Source: Sphaerolaimus hirsutus (Eukaryota > Nematoda > Chromadorea > Monhysterida > Sphaerolaimidae). Taken from it: a DNA stretch of 64,000 nucleotides. Shown here piece after piece: positions 52,801 to 63,453 of the stretch; position 1 is the stretch's first letter, and each line of letters begins with the position of its first letter. The position numbers were made by a program, and so were the translations under genes. Under the pieces are notes generated by a model. The model did no database searches. It saw only the letters and a list, made by a program, of their open reading frames with translations, and had not been told where the DNA came from. The stretch is taken from NCBI GenBank assembly GCA_964036195.1, contig OZ038455.1, positions 5,225,855 to 5,289,854 of the forward strand, written 5' to 3'.

Positions 52801-55800
52801 TATATTTTTGAAGCGCATTTTTTGGGGACCCCAAAAACGGTTCTAACTCAAATTTGGAAAATTTGTAGATCGGTACTTTTAGAAGCACACCCTTCATATG
52901 TATATGTAGGTTTTTATTCTCTTTCATTTGGTTGTTGTGGAAAATGTACATTGCATTTGTCGTTTCTCCTTGTATTTGTTGTTATGCAGGCTTTAGCACC
53001 CAGATTTTTCAGTGACACTTTTAAGTTTGACCTATACCATTTGTTGAATATCAAAAATCATCATTTAATTTCACTCACAGAATGATTTTTGATTTCATCC
53101 AAAAACTGCAACATGGTATCCAATCTTTTTTGGTCTCTCAAATCTCCAGGATTATTTGCAATTATAAGAAGATAGTTTGATTCTTCATACAGTTCAGCAC
53201 TTCTTATTTTCAGCATTTGATAAGTAGGTGTGCCAGAAATTATCAGTTTTAATGGTGTAAGTTCCATCTTCAATTGAGTTATGCCATAAATGGACACAGT
53301 CAAATAAATAGGCAATAAAATGCCAAAAATTAGTGTCTGTGTGACCCAATGAGTAGTTGCCATGCTCCACCTGTGGCATAGCCGCAGCCTGAAATAAAAG
53401 ATACTTTTTGATACTATAAAATTCTAGGCCGTTCACCACATAGCCATTGTGCATTTTACGGTATACTCTATTTCGTTGATTTTATTCATATTGTTTTTTC
53501 ACATTGTCTCGCTTGATTACTTTGCCAGGTCTGAACTGAAGGACATGAGTGAAAGTAAGAAAAATCACTTTACATTTTCTGGGTGAGTAAAAAATAAGTA
53601 CTTTACATTGACATATACTTTGAAGAAAGTTCCATACTTTGAACAACCCTGGTGCGCATTTACATTGCCCTCTCAAACATAGCTTAAACAATTAAACAAT
53701 AAATCGATAAAATCAAAGAAATACAGCATTTGGATTGTAACAAAATAAATAGTTTCACAAAAAGTAGTCTTCGAAAAGTACGAGTTCATGACTAACATTT
53801 TCAGGAATTCAATTTTTTTTTTGCACAATCTCTAGAAAAACATCCAAAAATAAAACTCAAGGAAGCATGTACAATAAAATGAAGTAACCTCCTGAAAAAA
53901 AGTTTCAACATCGTGCAATTTTTGCCATCCTGCCATGAATTTTGCTTTTCCAATTCAGTCTTTACTTTCTCATGGCCATTTGTACAACTTCCATTCCCAT
54001 TTTCAGCAACATTATTTTCCAGATCAGTATTTTCAGCAAATGACGTATTATTATTAGTAGTTTCTTTGTCATTTTTTAAAAAAACTGAAAACATTTTTTG
54101 TCTGTTTGCAGGCGAAAATATCCCATTTTGAGTGGTTGTAACATTACCGTGTAAATTTCCATTTTGGCTGCTACCATTTTGGTCAGTGTGCTGGCAGGTT
54201 GATTTTGGATGTACCATTTTCATATTCTTTTTGGCTCGTCTGCAAAAATTACAAACTTACAGCTCCATTAGGTCTCTTTCATAATTATGCCATAAAATAT
54301 GTGCATAAAAATACATTATGTAAAATTGCAATGGATAAACCAGAGTTGCGAAAGTGTATTTACACTTACCCGAAATACCCGGGTAAATGGGTATTTATAT
54401 TTACACTTACACTTACACTTTCATAAAATACCCATACACTATTTTACACTTTCCTGAGCAAAATACCCGGGTACAGAAAGTGTATTTTTTTCTTTCAGAT
54501 GGCCCTGTTTTATGCTTTTCAGAAAGCATAAAATAAGGTCATGTACAAAAAATAACTGCACAGTGCACACATGCAGTTATGCATTGAATGTTGAAAATAT
54601 GACAAATGTACAAAGTAGCCTTTGATCTCCAACCCTAGATCAGTACTTATGGTATTCTACAGTTCATCATACTTTTGTAAAAAAGGACAAGATCAATGGA
54701 AATTCACCAACTGGACACAAAGTCAACTGGCTTTTGCATTGACATTTGCTGCATGTCCATTCTTGCATTTAGACAGTGTGTATCGCATTGCTTAATCAGT
54801 AAAATATCAACACTGAAAAAGTGCCATTATTAGGGAACTTCATACCACTACAGTATTTGTTACAGTCTGAAATGTTTTATAAAATGCAGTAAAATGTGAA
54901 ATAATGCATGAAAATGACAAATAAAGTGATCTAAAGGTGAAAACAGTGGTGTTTTTTAATGCTCAACAGTGAGAGCTCTTTCTAAAAAAATTTTTACACT
55001 TACACTTTTTTTACACTTTCCTAGGTATTTTTAAAATACCTTACACTTTTGGTATCCATACTCAAAATTTGGAAAGTGTATTTACACTTACACTTTCACT
55101 TTCCAAAAATACCGGTATTTTAACAACTCTGGGATAAACATATGGACAACAATTGCAAAAACACACATACATACACATTAAATACAGAAACTCATTGAGT
55201 TTCTGTGTTTTTGTTTTACACAGATCTAAATGAGTTTTTGAAGAAAAATCGATTTGAGAGATCGAAATACTCTAAATTTTTGTAAAACTTGCAACTCAAA
55301 TGAGTTTTTTATTGGAGAACACGGAAACACAGAAACACACAAAGTTTTTTTTATAAGTTTTTCATTGATCACAAGCTATGCTGTGTACTGAAAAAGGTAA
55401 GGTAGTTATGTGCATATGCACATGTCAATGTAATGCATAAATACATTAGGTTTCAAATACAGACGCTGTAAAATTTCATATAAATGTCAACAGTCAAGTA
55501 AAATGCAGAGTTGTTAGAATTACTGAACTTTTTTAAAAGTATATGTAAACGTAAAGTATTTTTATTTTACTCATCACAAAGTATAGAAAACGTAAAATAC
55601 TTTTTTTTTACTCGTATGTACGCGTAAATGCGAGTACAAAATTTATTCCCAGTAAATTGCAAAAGCGAACACTTTTGTTCATAGAATATGTAGAACTGGG
55701 TACGTTTTCGAAGTACCCCACTCAAAATGGCCACTACGAATTACCTAATAGACCCCCGTCGAACCCCCCTCCCCCGCCAAATTGAGTGTAAAGAGAACGT

Positions 55801-58800
55801 AAATAACAAAACCTTCAGTTTGTGTTCTGTGAAATGCAGAACACACGTTAGAATAGGGTTTATACATATATATTTACATATTTACATAGGTAACTCTATA
55901 AATACATAGGTATACTCTTGTACATGTGAATATTTTCTACCTCAGCGTACATGACAAACAACGAATTAGCAATGAGTGTTCCAAACCATTCTGGCGAAGT
56001 AATAAACCCTCCTCGAAATACCCGCCCTTGTTTACCCCCCCCCTCAAAATTAACACTATGAAACAATTTCGAGGGGTATTTCGCGGAAATAGAGTACATT
56101 GCAGTGTAGTCGCCTTATAAATATGTCCCACATTGAATTCACAGAAATATGTTTTCTTTACGCGTATGCTTCAAAAACGTACGCGTACACGTGAGTAAGT
56201 TACTTTTATAAAAAGTATATGTAAACGTATTTACCGCATACTCGCGTACGCGTATTTTTCGAGTAAACGTACGTACCTTTTAACAACTTTGGTAAAATGT
56301 CATGTAAAATGCCAAGTGTCCCATAAAAACCTTGACTTTTTACATTTTACGAGGCATCTTGCAAGCTGTGGGAGTGCAACCACTTTGTTAAGAGTATTTT
56401 GTTAAGTACAACCAATTTGTTATAAGAAAACCACTGTTTTTTTATAGGAACACTGCTTCTGGTTAAAAATCCAACCTTTATGAAAAACTCGAGTTTTCAC
56501 CAAAAAAAACCCACAAAGATACAGAAAGTGTTTTTTGAGAACTTGCCCATCATTGGTGGCTACACACCAGGTTTTCACCAAAATTTGGAATACTCATACA
56601 TCAGTTTTCAACACATTTGTGTTAACTAGAATAGGTCATTTTCTATCAACTGTAGTTGACAGGCTTCTCTTGCAGAAAACTGAAATGCATTCAAAGCCGA
56701 TTTCAGACGTTTTCTTTTACATTGATAACTAGTGTGTGTGGGGTAACGATGGCAAAAAAGATTGGAAAATTCAAAAACATTTTCGAATTTTCGAATTTTT
56801 TCGGAATTTTCGAATTTTTATTTCACACCTAGTAAAAACACTTAAAAATCGATTTTTTTGGTCAAAATATTTGAAAATTCATAAATTTCGAAAATTCGAA
56901 AATATTTTTCGAAGTTTTCAGGGAATTCAAGGCCACAAAACACATTCTTACATAAAACGTAATAATAAAATAAAAAATTGATGTGAGGTGCGTCTGAAAA
57001 ACAGTAATGTAAAGAAGAAATGTCAAAAAGTGTTGAAATACGGTGGTGTGGTCTGCGGCGGACCTGACGGATCTATTGAGGAATGCACGCAGCTGGGTGC
57101 TCTACTCTTATGGAGTGGTAGCGCTACTTCTGCTAAAACTGACACCACTCCATCAAAAAAATTGGTTTTGAGCTGTAGAACAGAGCGCTGTCCACAAGTC
57201 CATTAGTTGCCATATCCAGTTCCAGATTCTGTAAATGCCCTGTATTTAGAATGTCAAATGTCATGCAAAGTGTCAAAGTCATGGAAAATGCGCTGGAAAA
57301 TGGCAAAATTATTTCTGTAAAATTTACTAAACTATACCAAATTACAGTGGAAATACTGTATTTCCTCATAATATCCACTCAGAGGGTTTATTTTTTCAGA
57401 GTGGATGCTCAGCCCAGGGGAGTATTTTGAGGAGGAGGAGGGGCTAATTCAAGGGGAGGTGGGGGGTATTTTGAACAAATACAGTTAGTTTAAAAAGTGA
57501 TCCAAACATGAAAACAGCACAAATACTGTTTTTAAAGCTTCAATTTCAATATTTTTCCAAAATATTTCAAAAATTCAAAAACTAGCCAAAAAAATTCAAA
57601 AATTGTCCAAAAAGATTTGAAAATTTGAAAATTAAATTCATAATTCAAAAATAAATTTGAGGAAAAATTTGAAAATTCATTTTGGGAAAAAACACTTGAA
57701 AATTTAAATACTTTTTTTCGGAGGGTTTGCCATCGTTAGTGTGGGGAGACTTCTTTTTCTAAATGCATCTTAGAGATGCAGAAATTTGATATTGGGCCTT
57801 GTCACAAGGGTGTCAAAAAAAATTTTTTACGGAAAACGGAAATGGAAATGGAAAGTTTTTTTCAGCGGCTGGAAAACAGAAAAAAATTTTGCACTTGGCG
57901 GAAAATGGAAATGGAAACGGAAAAAAAATTTCAGTGGCCGGAAAACGGAAAAGGAGGCTGGAAAAATGGAAATGGAAAAATCAAATTTGCACGGAAATGG
58001 AGAAACTTGCTGAAATTTTGCTGGAAAACAGATAAAATTTGCTGAAATTTTGCTGGAAGTGGAAAAAATTTGCAGTAATTTTGCTGGAAACAGAAAATTT
58101 TTTACATCATTGACAATTTGCATGAATTTTTACCAGTTTGGCTGATCAGAAAACAGAAAGTTGAGCCAGAAAAAGGTAAAATGAGGCGGAAAAATGGAAA
58201 ATTGAGGCGGAAAATGTAAAAAGGTGGAAAAACTGGAAATTGAGCAGGAAAACGGAAAAAAGGTGGAAAAACTGAAAATTTAGCCGGAAAACGGAAAATG
58301 AGCCGGAAAAACGGAAACAGAAAAAAAAGTTGCCGGAAAACGGAACGGAAAACGGAAAAAAATTTTCAGCAGCTGGAAAACGGAACGGAAAACGGAAAAA
58401 ATTTGCCTGCGGAAAACGGGAATGGAAAACGGAAAACGGAAATTTGACACCCTACTTGTCACCCTTACTAACCTCCTCTGAATAGCGCTCAAAATCGCAG
58501 TGAATAGAAAAATTTGGGCCAAAAATTCGCACAATACTGCCACGCTGGCGTATATGGAAAAAATTCTAATTGCAGGAGTAGTGGTAAATATTGCCCCAAT
58601 CAGAAAGACTGCAGTGTTTGTACATGAAGAAACCGCGATCCCTGAGAAATGAAAAAATGACAGAAATTTTTTTTGGATCAGTTAAGCAAAGTTGTTAAAA
58701 GTACTGAATTTTTTCAAGGTATATGTAAACATAAAGTATTTATTTTTACTCACCACTCGTTACAGAAAACGTTAAGTAAAATTTAGTAAACACCTTCCCG

Positions 58801-61800
58801 ATCAAGTAAGCCACCCATTTTTTTATTTCACTTCGGAAGCTATATCTCTGGCTATGGTGGGGTTATAGAGCTGAAGCTTTGTGAATATATACTTGTAACA
58901 TCCCTCTACTCTGTATCAGTGGGGGGAGGCATGGCGACTAACTACAGGGTGGGTCGCCCTATATGCAACAATTTTTTGCCGGGTTTTCAGTGTCCCAAAC
59001 AAGTACACCACCCATTTGATTAGCTACACTAAAGGGGCTGTATCTCCAGTTGCGGGGGTGGTAGAAAGCTAAAAATTTGGGGGTATCTTGGCAACACCCA
59101 CCCCTACTAATACTATATGCCAGTGGGGCAGCTCCCAACGACCCACTACAGTTTGTGCCGCTGTGTATAAAGTTATTGTTTTTTAAGAAAACGACCCAAG
59201 TGTCCCAAGCAAGTTCACCACCTAAACGAATTTAAAAATTTTTTTGAGAACTTACCTTGGATAAAAACTGAATCAGGTTTTAACCCTAGTTCTGCTAATT
59301 AAATTTTTTTACTTTGTTTAGCCACCCCCATCATAAATGGCAGACCAAAAATTTCACTTTAAACCAATTTTTTGTTCCACACTTTAAAAGTTGGTTTACA
59401 AATTTCAGTAGAGGACAGTCTAAGGTTCAAAGTTATGTAAACAACATGACCTCCAAAATGGCGACATAAGTAAATTTATTTGGGTGGAATGAAAAAGTGA
59501 AAATTCTGTTAAATTTTGTTCCTGCAATGACATCATTATGACATCATAGAATTTACCCCAAATAAATTTCCTTATGTCACCATTTTGGAGGTCATGTTGT
59601 TTACATAACTGTGAACCTTAGACCCTCCTCTACTGAACTGTGTAAACCAACTTTTTAAGTGTGGAACAAAAAATTGGTTTAAAATGAAATTTTTGGTCTG
59701 CCATTTATGATGGGGGTGGCTAAACAAAGGAAAAAAATTTAATTAGCAGAAGTAGGGTTAAAACCTGATTCAGTTTTTATAAGGTATGTTCTCAAAAAAA
59801 AATTTTAATTTGTTTAGGTGGTGAACTTGCTTGGGACATATGGGTCGTTTTTTTTAAAAAACAACAATTTTATACACAGCGGCACAAACTGTAGTGGGTC
59901 GTCGGGAGCAGAGTTGTTAGAATTACTGAACTTTTTTGAAAGTATACGTAAACGTAAAGTATTTATTTTTTACTCACCACAAAGTATTGAAAACGTAAAA
60001 TACTTATTTTTTACTCATACGTACACAAAATTGTGAGTACAATTTTTTTCGCTCGGCGCCTGGCGCCCAGCGCCCTACCCTAGGGGCGCCAAAATGGCGC
60101 CAGCGTGGTTTCAAGATGAATTCTGCGTAAATGAGATAAAATAAAGTAGATAAAAAAGCGTGTCCGCAGAGATTCAAAATTCACCGGAAAAATGGACGAA
60201 GTGGTGCGAGTGGTGTACATTCACTTCTGTAAGTACCCCCTCGAAATACCCCCAAATTGAGTGTATAGTGCACATACATGACAAAAGCTGTCGTTTGTGT
60301 TCTGTGTAAACTGGGAGTTCCAAAAAATTCTGGCGGCAAAAATAACCCCTCTCCTTGAAATACTCCCCCTCGTTTTAACTCCCCGCAAAATTTCCACTTT
60401 GAAACATTCATGATTAAAATCTTGTGATAAATTTTGTACATAATTCCTTATTCCATAGTAAAGACAAAATAATATGATGAAAAACTGTATACTTTGGTTC
60501 ATTATTCAGATTAATTATGGTAGTTTTTCATACTAAGGGTGATGTCGGCCAAGTATTTGATAAGATTCATCAAAATATTGTCATAGTTTTCGATGTTGAT
60601 ACGGATAAAAATTCCGGTGAAATCATGCGCATTCAAAGCTTTTCAAAGTTCTGGTTGAAAACTAGTGTGTGTATGCACAAAAAGAATATCTCATTTACTC
60701 GACTGCATTTTACCTGTCACTGTGTACTTTTCTTTTGGGATTTCTTCAATATGGGGATCAAAGGTCATGCTGCACGCGGATTATACGGCATTAACTCATG
60801 ATCCGGCACTGATGACTACTTCAAAATGGGAGCCGAACTCCGCCTCATCGATAAATACCATATTCTCAAAGTGACCCTTTTTCCCCCCAGCGCTCAACAA
60901 ATCTCCGCCGGGGGGAGGGGGGTATTTTGGCGAAATATTGCACATATAAGTGTAGTTATACTCGGCGAACATCACACTTAGTATGAAAACCTACCATAAC
61001 CAATCTGAATAATGGACCAAAAATTATACAATTTTTTCATCATAATATTTCGTTTTTACTATGGAATAATCAATTACGAAAGTTATCACAAGATTTTATT
61101 CATAAAATTATGGTAGGTTTCCATACTAGCTGTGCTGTCCACCGGCCGCCGGGTATACTTCATAAATTTATCCCATATTAAATGTTCTAAAATACATTTT
61201 CTTTACACGTATGCTGTAAAAATGTACGCGTACATGTGAGTATGTTACTTTTTTTTAAAGTATATGTAAACGTATTTACCGCATACTCGCGTACACATAT
61301 TTTTCGAGTAAACGTACATACCTTTTAGCAACTCTGGTCGGGAGCTGCCCCACTGGCATATAGTAGGGGTGGGTGTTGCCAAAATACCCCCAAAAATTTT
61401 AGCTTTCTACCAGAGTTGTTAAAATACCGGTATTTTTGGAAAGCGTAAGCGTAAGCGTAAATACACTTTCCCAATTTGGAGTATGGATACTGTAAGCGTA
61501 AGGTATTTTTAAAATACCTAGGAAAGTGGAAAAAAAGCATAAGCGTAAAATTTTTTGAGAGAGTGCTCTTGGCATTGAGCATCGTAAAATACTCTTGCTT
61601 TCACATTTAGATCAATGTATCACAGATTCTGTCCATTTTTGCTCAGTTAATTCTTTTCAAAACAAGATCTTGGTGACATTTTTCGGTCGTCCATTTGGTA
61701 GTCTGCCCTCGTATCAATTCATGGGCAGCGACACTTATATCATATTCTAACTCGGATTTCGTGCTGTCGACGTCAACAAGATCGTCGTCGGAATCCATTG

Positions 61801-63364
61801 TCTGTCCCAAAATCACTAATCTAACGCCACGGTATTGCTCGACGACACAATGGCCCTACACACACTAGTTTTCACCGTGACTGATGTGAAAACTGAAATG
61901 GCCACATGGCGACATCCAGCCTACTCATTTTGTATGCTTTATGTGTTTTAGTTTTCAAATTTTCAAAGTTTAACTATCATTTATTTAAACTCAAATTTAA
62001 ATAAAATCAAATCATTCAACCATGATTTTTAATTTGCATTTAAAAAAAATTTCAGTTTTCACACAAAGTCACGGTGAAAACTAGTGTGTGTAGGCACAAT
62101 ATTGACCAGACATTCATATTGGTGCCACACACGCTGGATGTAGACTGTTTCGGTGTCAACTCGATTTTAGTTCAATTTAGGTCGCAGGACAATTTTCAAG
62201 TGCATGTGCGGCAAAGTCAAAGATAAATTTAAATTGTCATGTGCATTTGAACATGGGTTTGCAGCCCATAAATGCAAAATTATGAAAAACGGTTGGCCCA
62301 GTTGACATCCGGCCGGATGTCAACTGGTCCAACAGTTTTTCATAAATTTTTAGTTTATCAGCTGCAAAATTATGTTCAAAAGCACATGACAATATAAATT
62401 CCTCTTTGCCGCACATTCACTAGAAAATCGTCCTGCGACCTAAATTGAACTAAAATTGAGTTGACACCGAAACAGGTGACATCCAGTGTGCATGGCGCCT
62501 TTGCGACACAATTTATGCATGTGCCGCTATTTTCAGTGCAATACTGCGCACACGCAGTCTCTATTTTTTTCATTTTCTTTTTTGTAGTTTTACACTTTAT
62601 TTTCAAAAGCGTAAAACTGGGTCATGTGGAAAGCTTTTTTACGCTTTTAGTATCTGGGTAATTTGGCCAGGAAAGCGTAACAAAGCGTAAGGGTATTTTA
62701 CGAAAGCGTAAGCGTAAGCGTATATATAAATACCCATTTACCCGGGTATTTCGGGTAAGCGTAAATACGCTTTCGCAACTCTGCTTTCTACCACCCCCGT
62801 AACTGGAGATACAGCCCCTTTAGTGTAGCTAATCAAGGGGGTGGTGTACTTGTTTGGGACACTGAAAACCCGGCAAAAAATTGTTGCATATAGGGCGACC
62901 CACCCTGTAGTTAGTCGCCATGCCTCCCCCCACTGATACAGAGTAGAGGGATGTTACAAGTATATATTCACAAAGTTTCAGCTCTATAACCCCACCATAG
63001 CCAGAGATATAGCTTCCGAAGAGAAATAAAAAAATGGGTGGCTTACTTGACCGGGAAGGTGTTTACTTTTACTCATGAGTAAGCATGAGTAAATAACTTT
63101 TTCCCTTGAAAACTCAAAAGTGAGTATTTTTTAAAAATTTTGGCAATCGATAACGGCAATAAAATAAAGCCCAGAAAAATAACCTGGCCCCGCAGTGGCA
63201 AGCACGCCAGCCACCCTGGCATTATGGCGCACTCTGGCGCCAGCACCAGAGTTGTTTTGGCGCTGACTTTCCTGGTGCGCGGTGCAGCGCCATACGTGCA
63301 GCACTATGAAAACGTCATCCATGCCAATGGCCAGAACGAGGAACGGCACCACTGCGGACATGCC
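43683..63364 (-). CDS. Patched-domain (RND/SSD) membrane protein, C-terminal ~672 residues
   Basis: Eight exons (63184-63364, 58473-58641, 53889-54239, 53079-53388, 51468-51732, 48455-48756, 47103-47366, 43683-43859) all join in phase with GT-AG introns: 2019 nt, 672 codons plus TAA. Order: end of the sterol-sensing domain with AIGMDDVF (GxxDD) at residues 13-19, two further membrane spans, a long Asn/Glu-rich cytosolic loop (residues about 117-225), a span with LTVSIYGITQL, an extracellular loop, a span ending CLIILPDF, then VLGG and IGFAVDYTAH (Asp near residue 568) in the second transporter half, and two final spans. These two Asp motifs are the proton-relay signatures of Patched and PTCHD proteins. 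The first part (first span, first extracellular loop) must lie beyond 64000. Such proteins export sterols or lipids or act in Hedgehog-like signalling. I cannot tell Patched from PTCHD/PTR without the missing part; the short C-tail favours PTCHD/PTR. Confidence 0.88.
44023..46117. mobile_element. hAT-type element, TSD GTAACAAG, with a nested relative
   Basis: Ends CAGAGTTGTGCAAATAC and ...CCAACTCTG are flanked by GTAACAAG at 44015-44022 and 46118-46125. Contains the 800-bp element 45132-45931 and a GAAGCGTG-rich tract (about 44465-44815). Lies in the last intron of the Patched-family gene. Confidence 0.85.
45132..45931. mobile_element. Nested hAT-type MITE, TSD GTGCACCC
   Basis: CAGAGTTGTTAAAATAC ... 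TTTCGCAACTCTG flanked by GTGCACCC at 45124-45131 and 45932-45939. Subterminal AAGTGTAAGTGTAA and CCCGGGTATTT repeats. Close relative, inverted, of 54341-55131. Confidence 0.88.
46308..46800. mobile_element. Family I G-run MITE, TA TSD
   Basis: CCGTATTTCCTCGAAATAC and its exact inverse lie between TA at 46306-46307 and 46801-46802. Several G runs of 8 to 14 bases inside. Confidence 0.75.
46850..47052. mobile_element. Family I MITE, second, imperfect
   Basis: TATTTCCTC near 46849 and CGAGGTAATAAGG near 47038 bracket repeated GTATTTCGAGGGGG blocks. Confidence 0.5.
47103..47366 (-). CDS. Patched-family exon G (GFAVD motif)
   Basis: CTTCCAG|CTG to CTG|GTCGGT, phase 0 at both ends. Contains CGVLGGISL, LDPVATQ and IISIGFAVDYTAH. 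The donor GTCGGT is weak but is the only in-phase choice. Confidence 0.82.
47436..47690. mobile_element. TTTCCGTTTTCC-rich element, partial
   Basis: Starts TAGGGTGTCCACTTTC and consists of repeated TTTCCGTTTTCCGGCAAGTGCAA blocks (strongly pyrimidine-rich). Same family as 57806-58454. Second end not found. Confidence 0.5.
47819..48424. mobile_element. Element E, uninterrupted copy
   Basis: AATTGAGGCCTCTACTTC and its inverse near 48395-48424 are terminal repeats extended by TAAAAGTCGACAAGTCCA. This copy lacks element D and the palindromic MITE that split the left-hand copy. Confidence 0.75.
48455..48756 (-). CDS. Patched-family exon F (loop end and next span)
   Basis: GAATTAG|CA to TTG|GTAAGT, phase 0 at its end. 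Ends with span AALAVICLIILPDFYSL. The acceptor lies 2 bases inside the flank of a hAT-type insertion's TSD. Confidence 0.85.
48767..51243. mobile_element. hAT-type element next to a splice acceptor, TSD AATTCAAT
   Basis: CATAGTTGTTAAAA ... TTTTAACAACTCTG flanked by AATTCAAT at 48759-48766 and 51244-51251. It contains a long inverted-repeat element rich in GTGAAGTGC (about 49188-50660), which holds a further MITE (about 49897-50251). TTTTATTTTTATTTTA tracts lie at 48890-49170. It makes up 91 per cent of its intron. Confidence 0.85.
49188..50660. mobile_element. Inverted-repeat element nested in the hAT-type element
   Basis: CTCGTGAAGTGCACTG-type ends with long arms (ATATCACAGTATGT, ACACATGCC, CACATGTCGCGTGTG) repeated inverted at 50340-50510. 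A MITE with ends GAAGGGTGT and TTCTAAAAGTAC sits at its centre (about 49897-50251). Confidence 0.6.
51468..51732 (-). CDS. Patched-family exon E (second extracellular loop)
   Basis: TTTTCCAG|GCA to GTGG|GTGAGT, phase 1 at its end. Soluble, with several Asn-x-Thr/Ser sites. Confidence 0.82.
52214..52897. mobile_element. MITE with ends ATGAAGGGTGTGCTTCTAAA
   Basis: ATGAAGGGTGTGCTTC and GAAGCACACCCTTCAT are exact inverse ends. The interior repeats GTAGATCGGTACTTTTAAA five to six times. Lies in the intron between exons D and E. Confidence 0.75.
53079..53388 (-). CDS. Patched-family exon D (span and start of second loop)
   Basis: ATTTCAG|G to TCT|GTGAGT, phase 0 at its end. Contains LPIYLTVSIYGITQLKMEL and the start of the second extracellular loop. 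Confidence 0.88.
53889..54239 (-). CDS. Patched-family exon C (cytosolic linker)
   Basis: TTTTTGCAG|A to AG|GTTACT. A 117-residue hydrophilic linker rich in Asn, Gln and Lys, ending FFRR. Least conserved part of the protein. Confidence 0.8.
54341..55131. mobile_element. hAT-type MITE, TSD GGATAAAC
   Basis: CAGAGTTGCGAAAG ... TTAACAACTCTG flanked by GGATAAAC at 54333-54340 and 55132-55139. Inverted close relative of 45132-45931. Confidence 0.88.
55506..56291. mobile_element. hAT-type MITE, TSD GTAAAATG
   Basis: CAGAGTTGTTAGAATTAC ... TTTTAACAACTTTG flanked by GTAAAATG at 55498-55505 and 56292-56299. Carries a family I-like C-run block near 55745-56090. Confidence 0.85.
56744..57738. mobile_element. 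hAT-type element, ends TAACGATGGC, TSD GTGTGGGG
   Basis: TAACGATGGCAAAAAAG ... TTTGCCATCGTTA flanked by GTGTGGGG at 56736-56743 and 57739-57746. It is inserted in the end of an older CACACTAG-type MITE (about 56560-56743). Confidence 0.85.
57806..58454. mobile_element. GGAAAACGGAAA-rich hAT-type MITE beside a splice donor, TSD CTTGTCAC
   Basis: AAGGGTGTCAAAAA ... TTTGACACCCTA flanked by CTTGTCAC at 57798-57805 and 58455-58462. The interior is almost pure GGAAAACGGAAATGG-type purine repeat. Its nearer flank begins 10 bases inside the intron after exon B. Confidence 0.82.
58473..58641 (-). CDS. Patched-family exon B (last SSD spans)
   Basis: TTTCTCAG|GG to AG|GTTAGT, phase 2 at its end. Encodes GIAVSSCTNTAVFLIGAIF and the following membrane span, ending SAIQRR. 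Confidence 0.88.
59909..61336. mobile_element. hAT-type MITE in foldback arm, TSD GTCGGGAG
   Basis: CAGAGTTGTTAGAATTAC ... CTTTTAGCAACTCTG flanked by GTCGGGAG at 59901-59908 and 61337-61344. Contains C-run (family I-like) blocks and a small GGCGCC patch at 60053-60105. Same subfamily as 55506-56291. Confidence 0.87.
61411..62783. mobile_element. hAT-type element in foldback arm, TSD CTTTCTAC
   Basis: CAGAGTTGTTAAAATACC ... TTTCGCAACTCTG flanked by CTTTCTAC at 61403-61410 and 62784-62791. Contains a CACACTAG-type MITE (about 61853-62096) and a palindromic MITE (about 62120-62505). Confidence 0.87.
62120..62505. mobile_element. Palindromic MITE nested in hAT-type element
   Basis: Both arms contain TGACACCGAAAC / TTTCGGTGTCAA, GTCGCAGGAC and GTTGACATCC. 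A degenerate relative lies at about 37190-37345. Confidence 0.6.
63184..63364 (-). CDS. Patched-family exon A (SSD with GMDD)
   Basis: Acceptor TCGCAG|GGC to donor CCAG|GTTATT, phase 1 at its end. Contains VVPFLVLAIGMDDVFIVL and a short cytosolic loop. The first exon visible in the window; upstream exons are outside. Confidence 0.85.
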
Positions 63365-63453
63365 CTGCGATTTTCGTTTTTTGGCGTGTCAGAATAGGTA
63401 GGTATTAAGTAAAATGGATGAACAATATATTAGGTAAATGAGTGATTAAGTTA

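Larger units (their letters stand above)
58787..63065. mobile_element. Giant foldback element with two hAT-type insertions in one arm
   Basis: The left arm (58787-59510) and the right arm (59520-59908, 61345-61410, 62792-63065) are near-perfect inverse copies of about 720 bp meeting near 59515. Ends read GTAAACACCTTCCC / GGGAAGGTGTTTAC. It is placed in what looks like an older TTTACTC-rich hAT-type sequence. No coding capacity. Confidence 0.8.
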
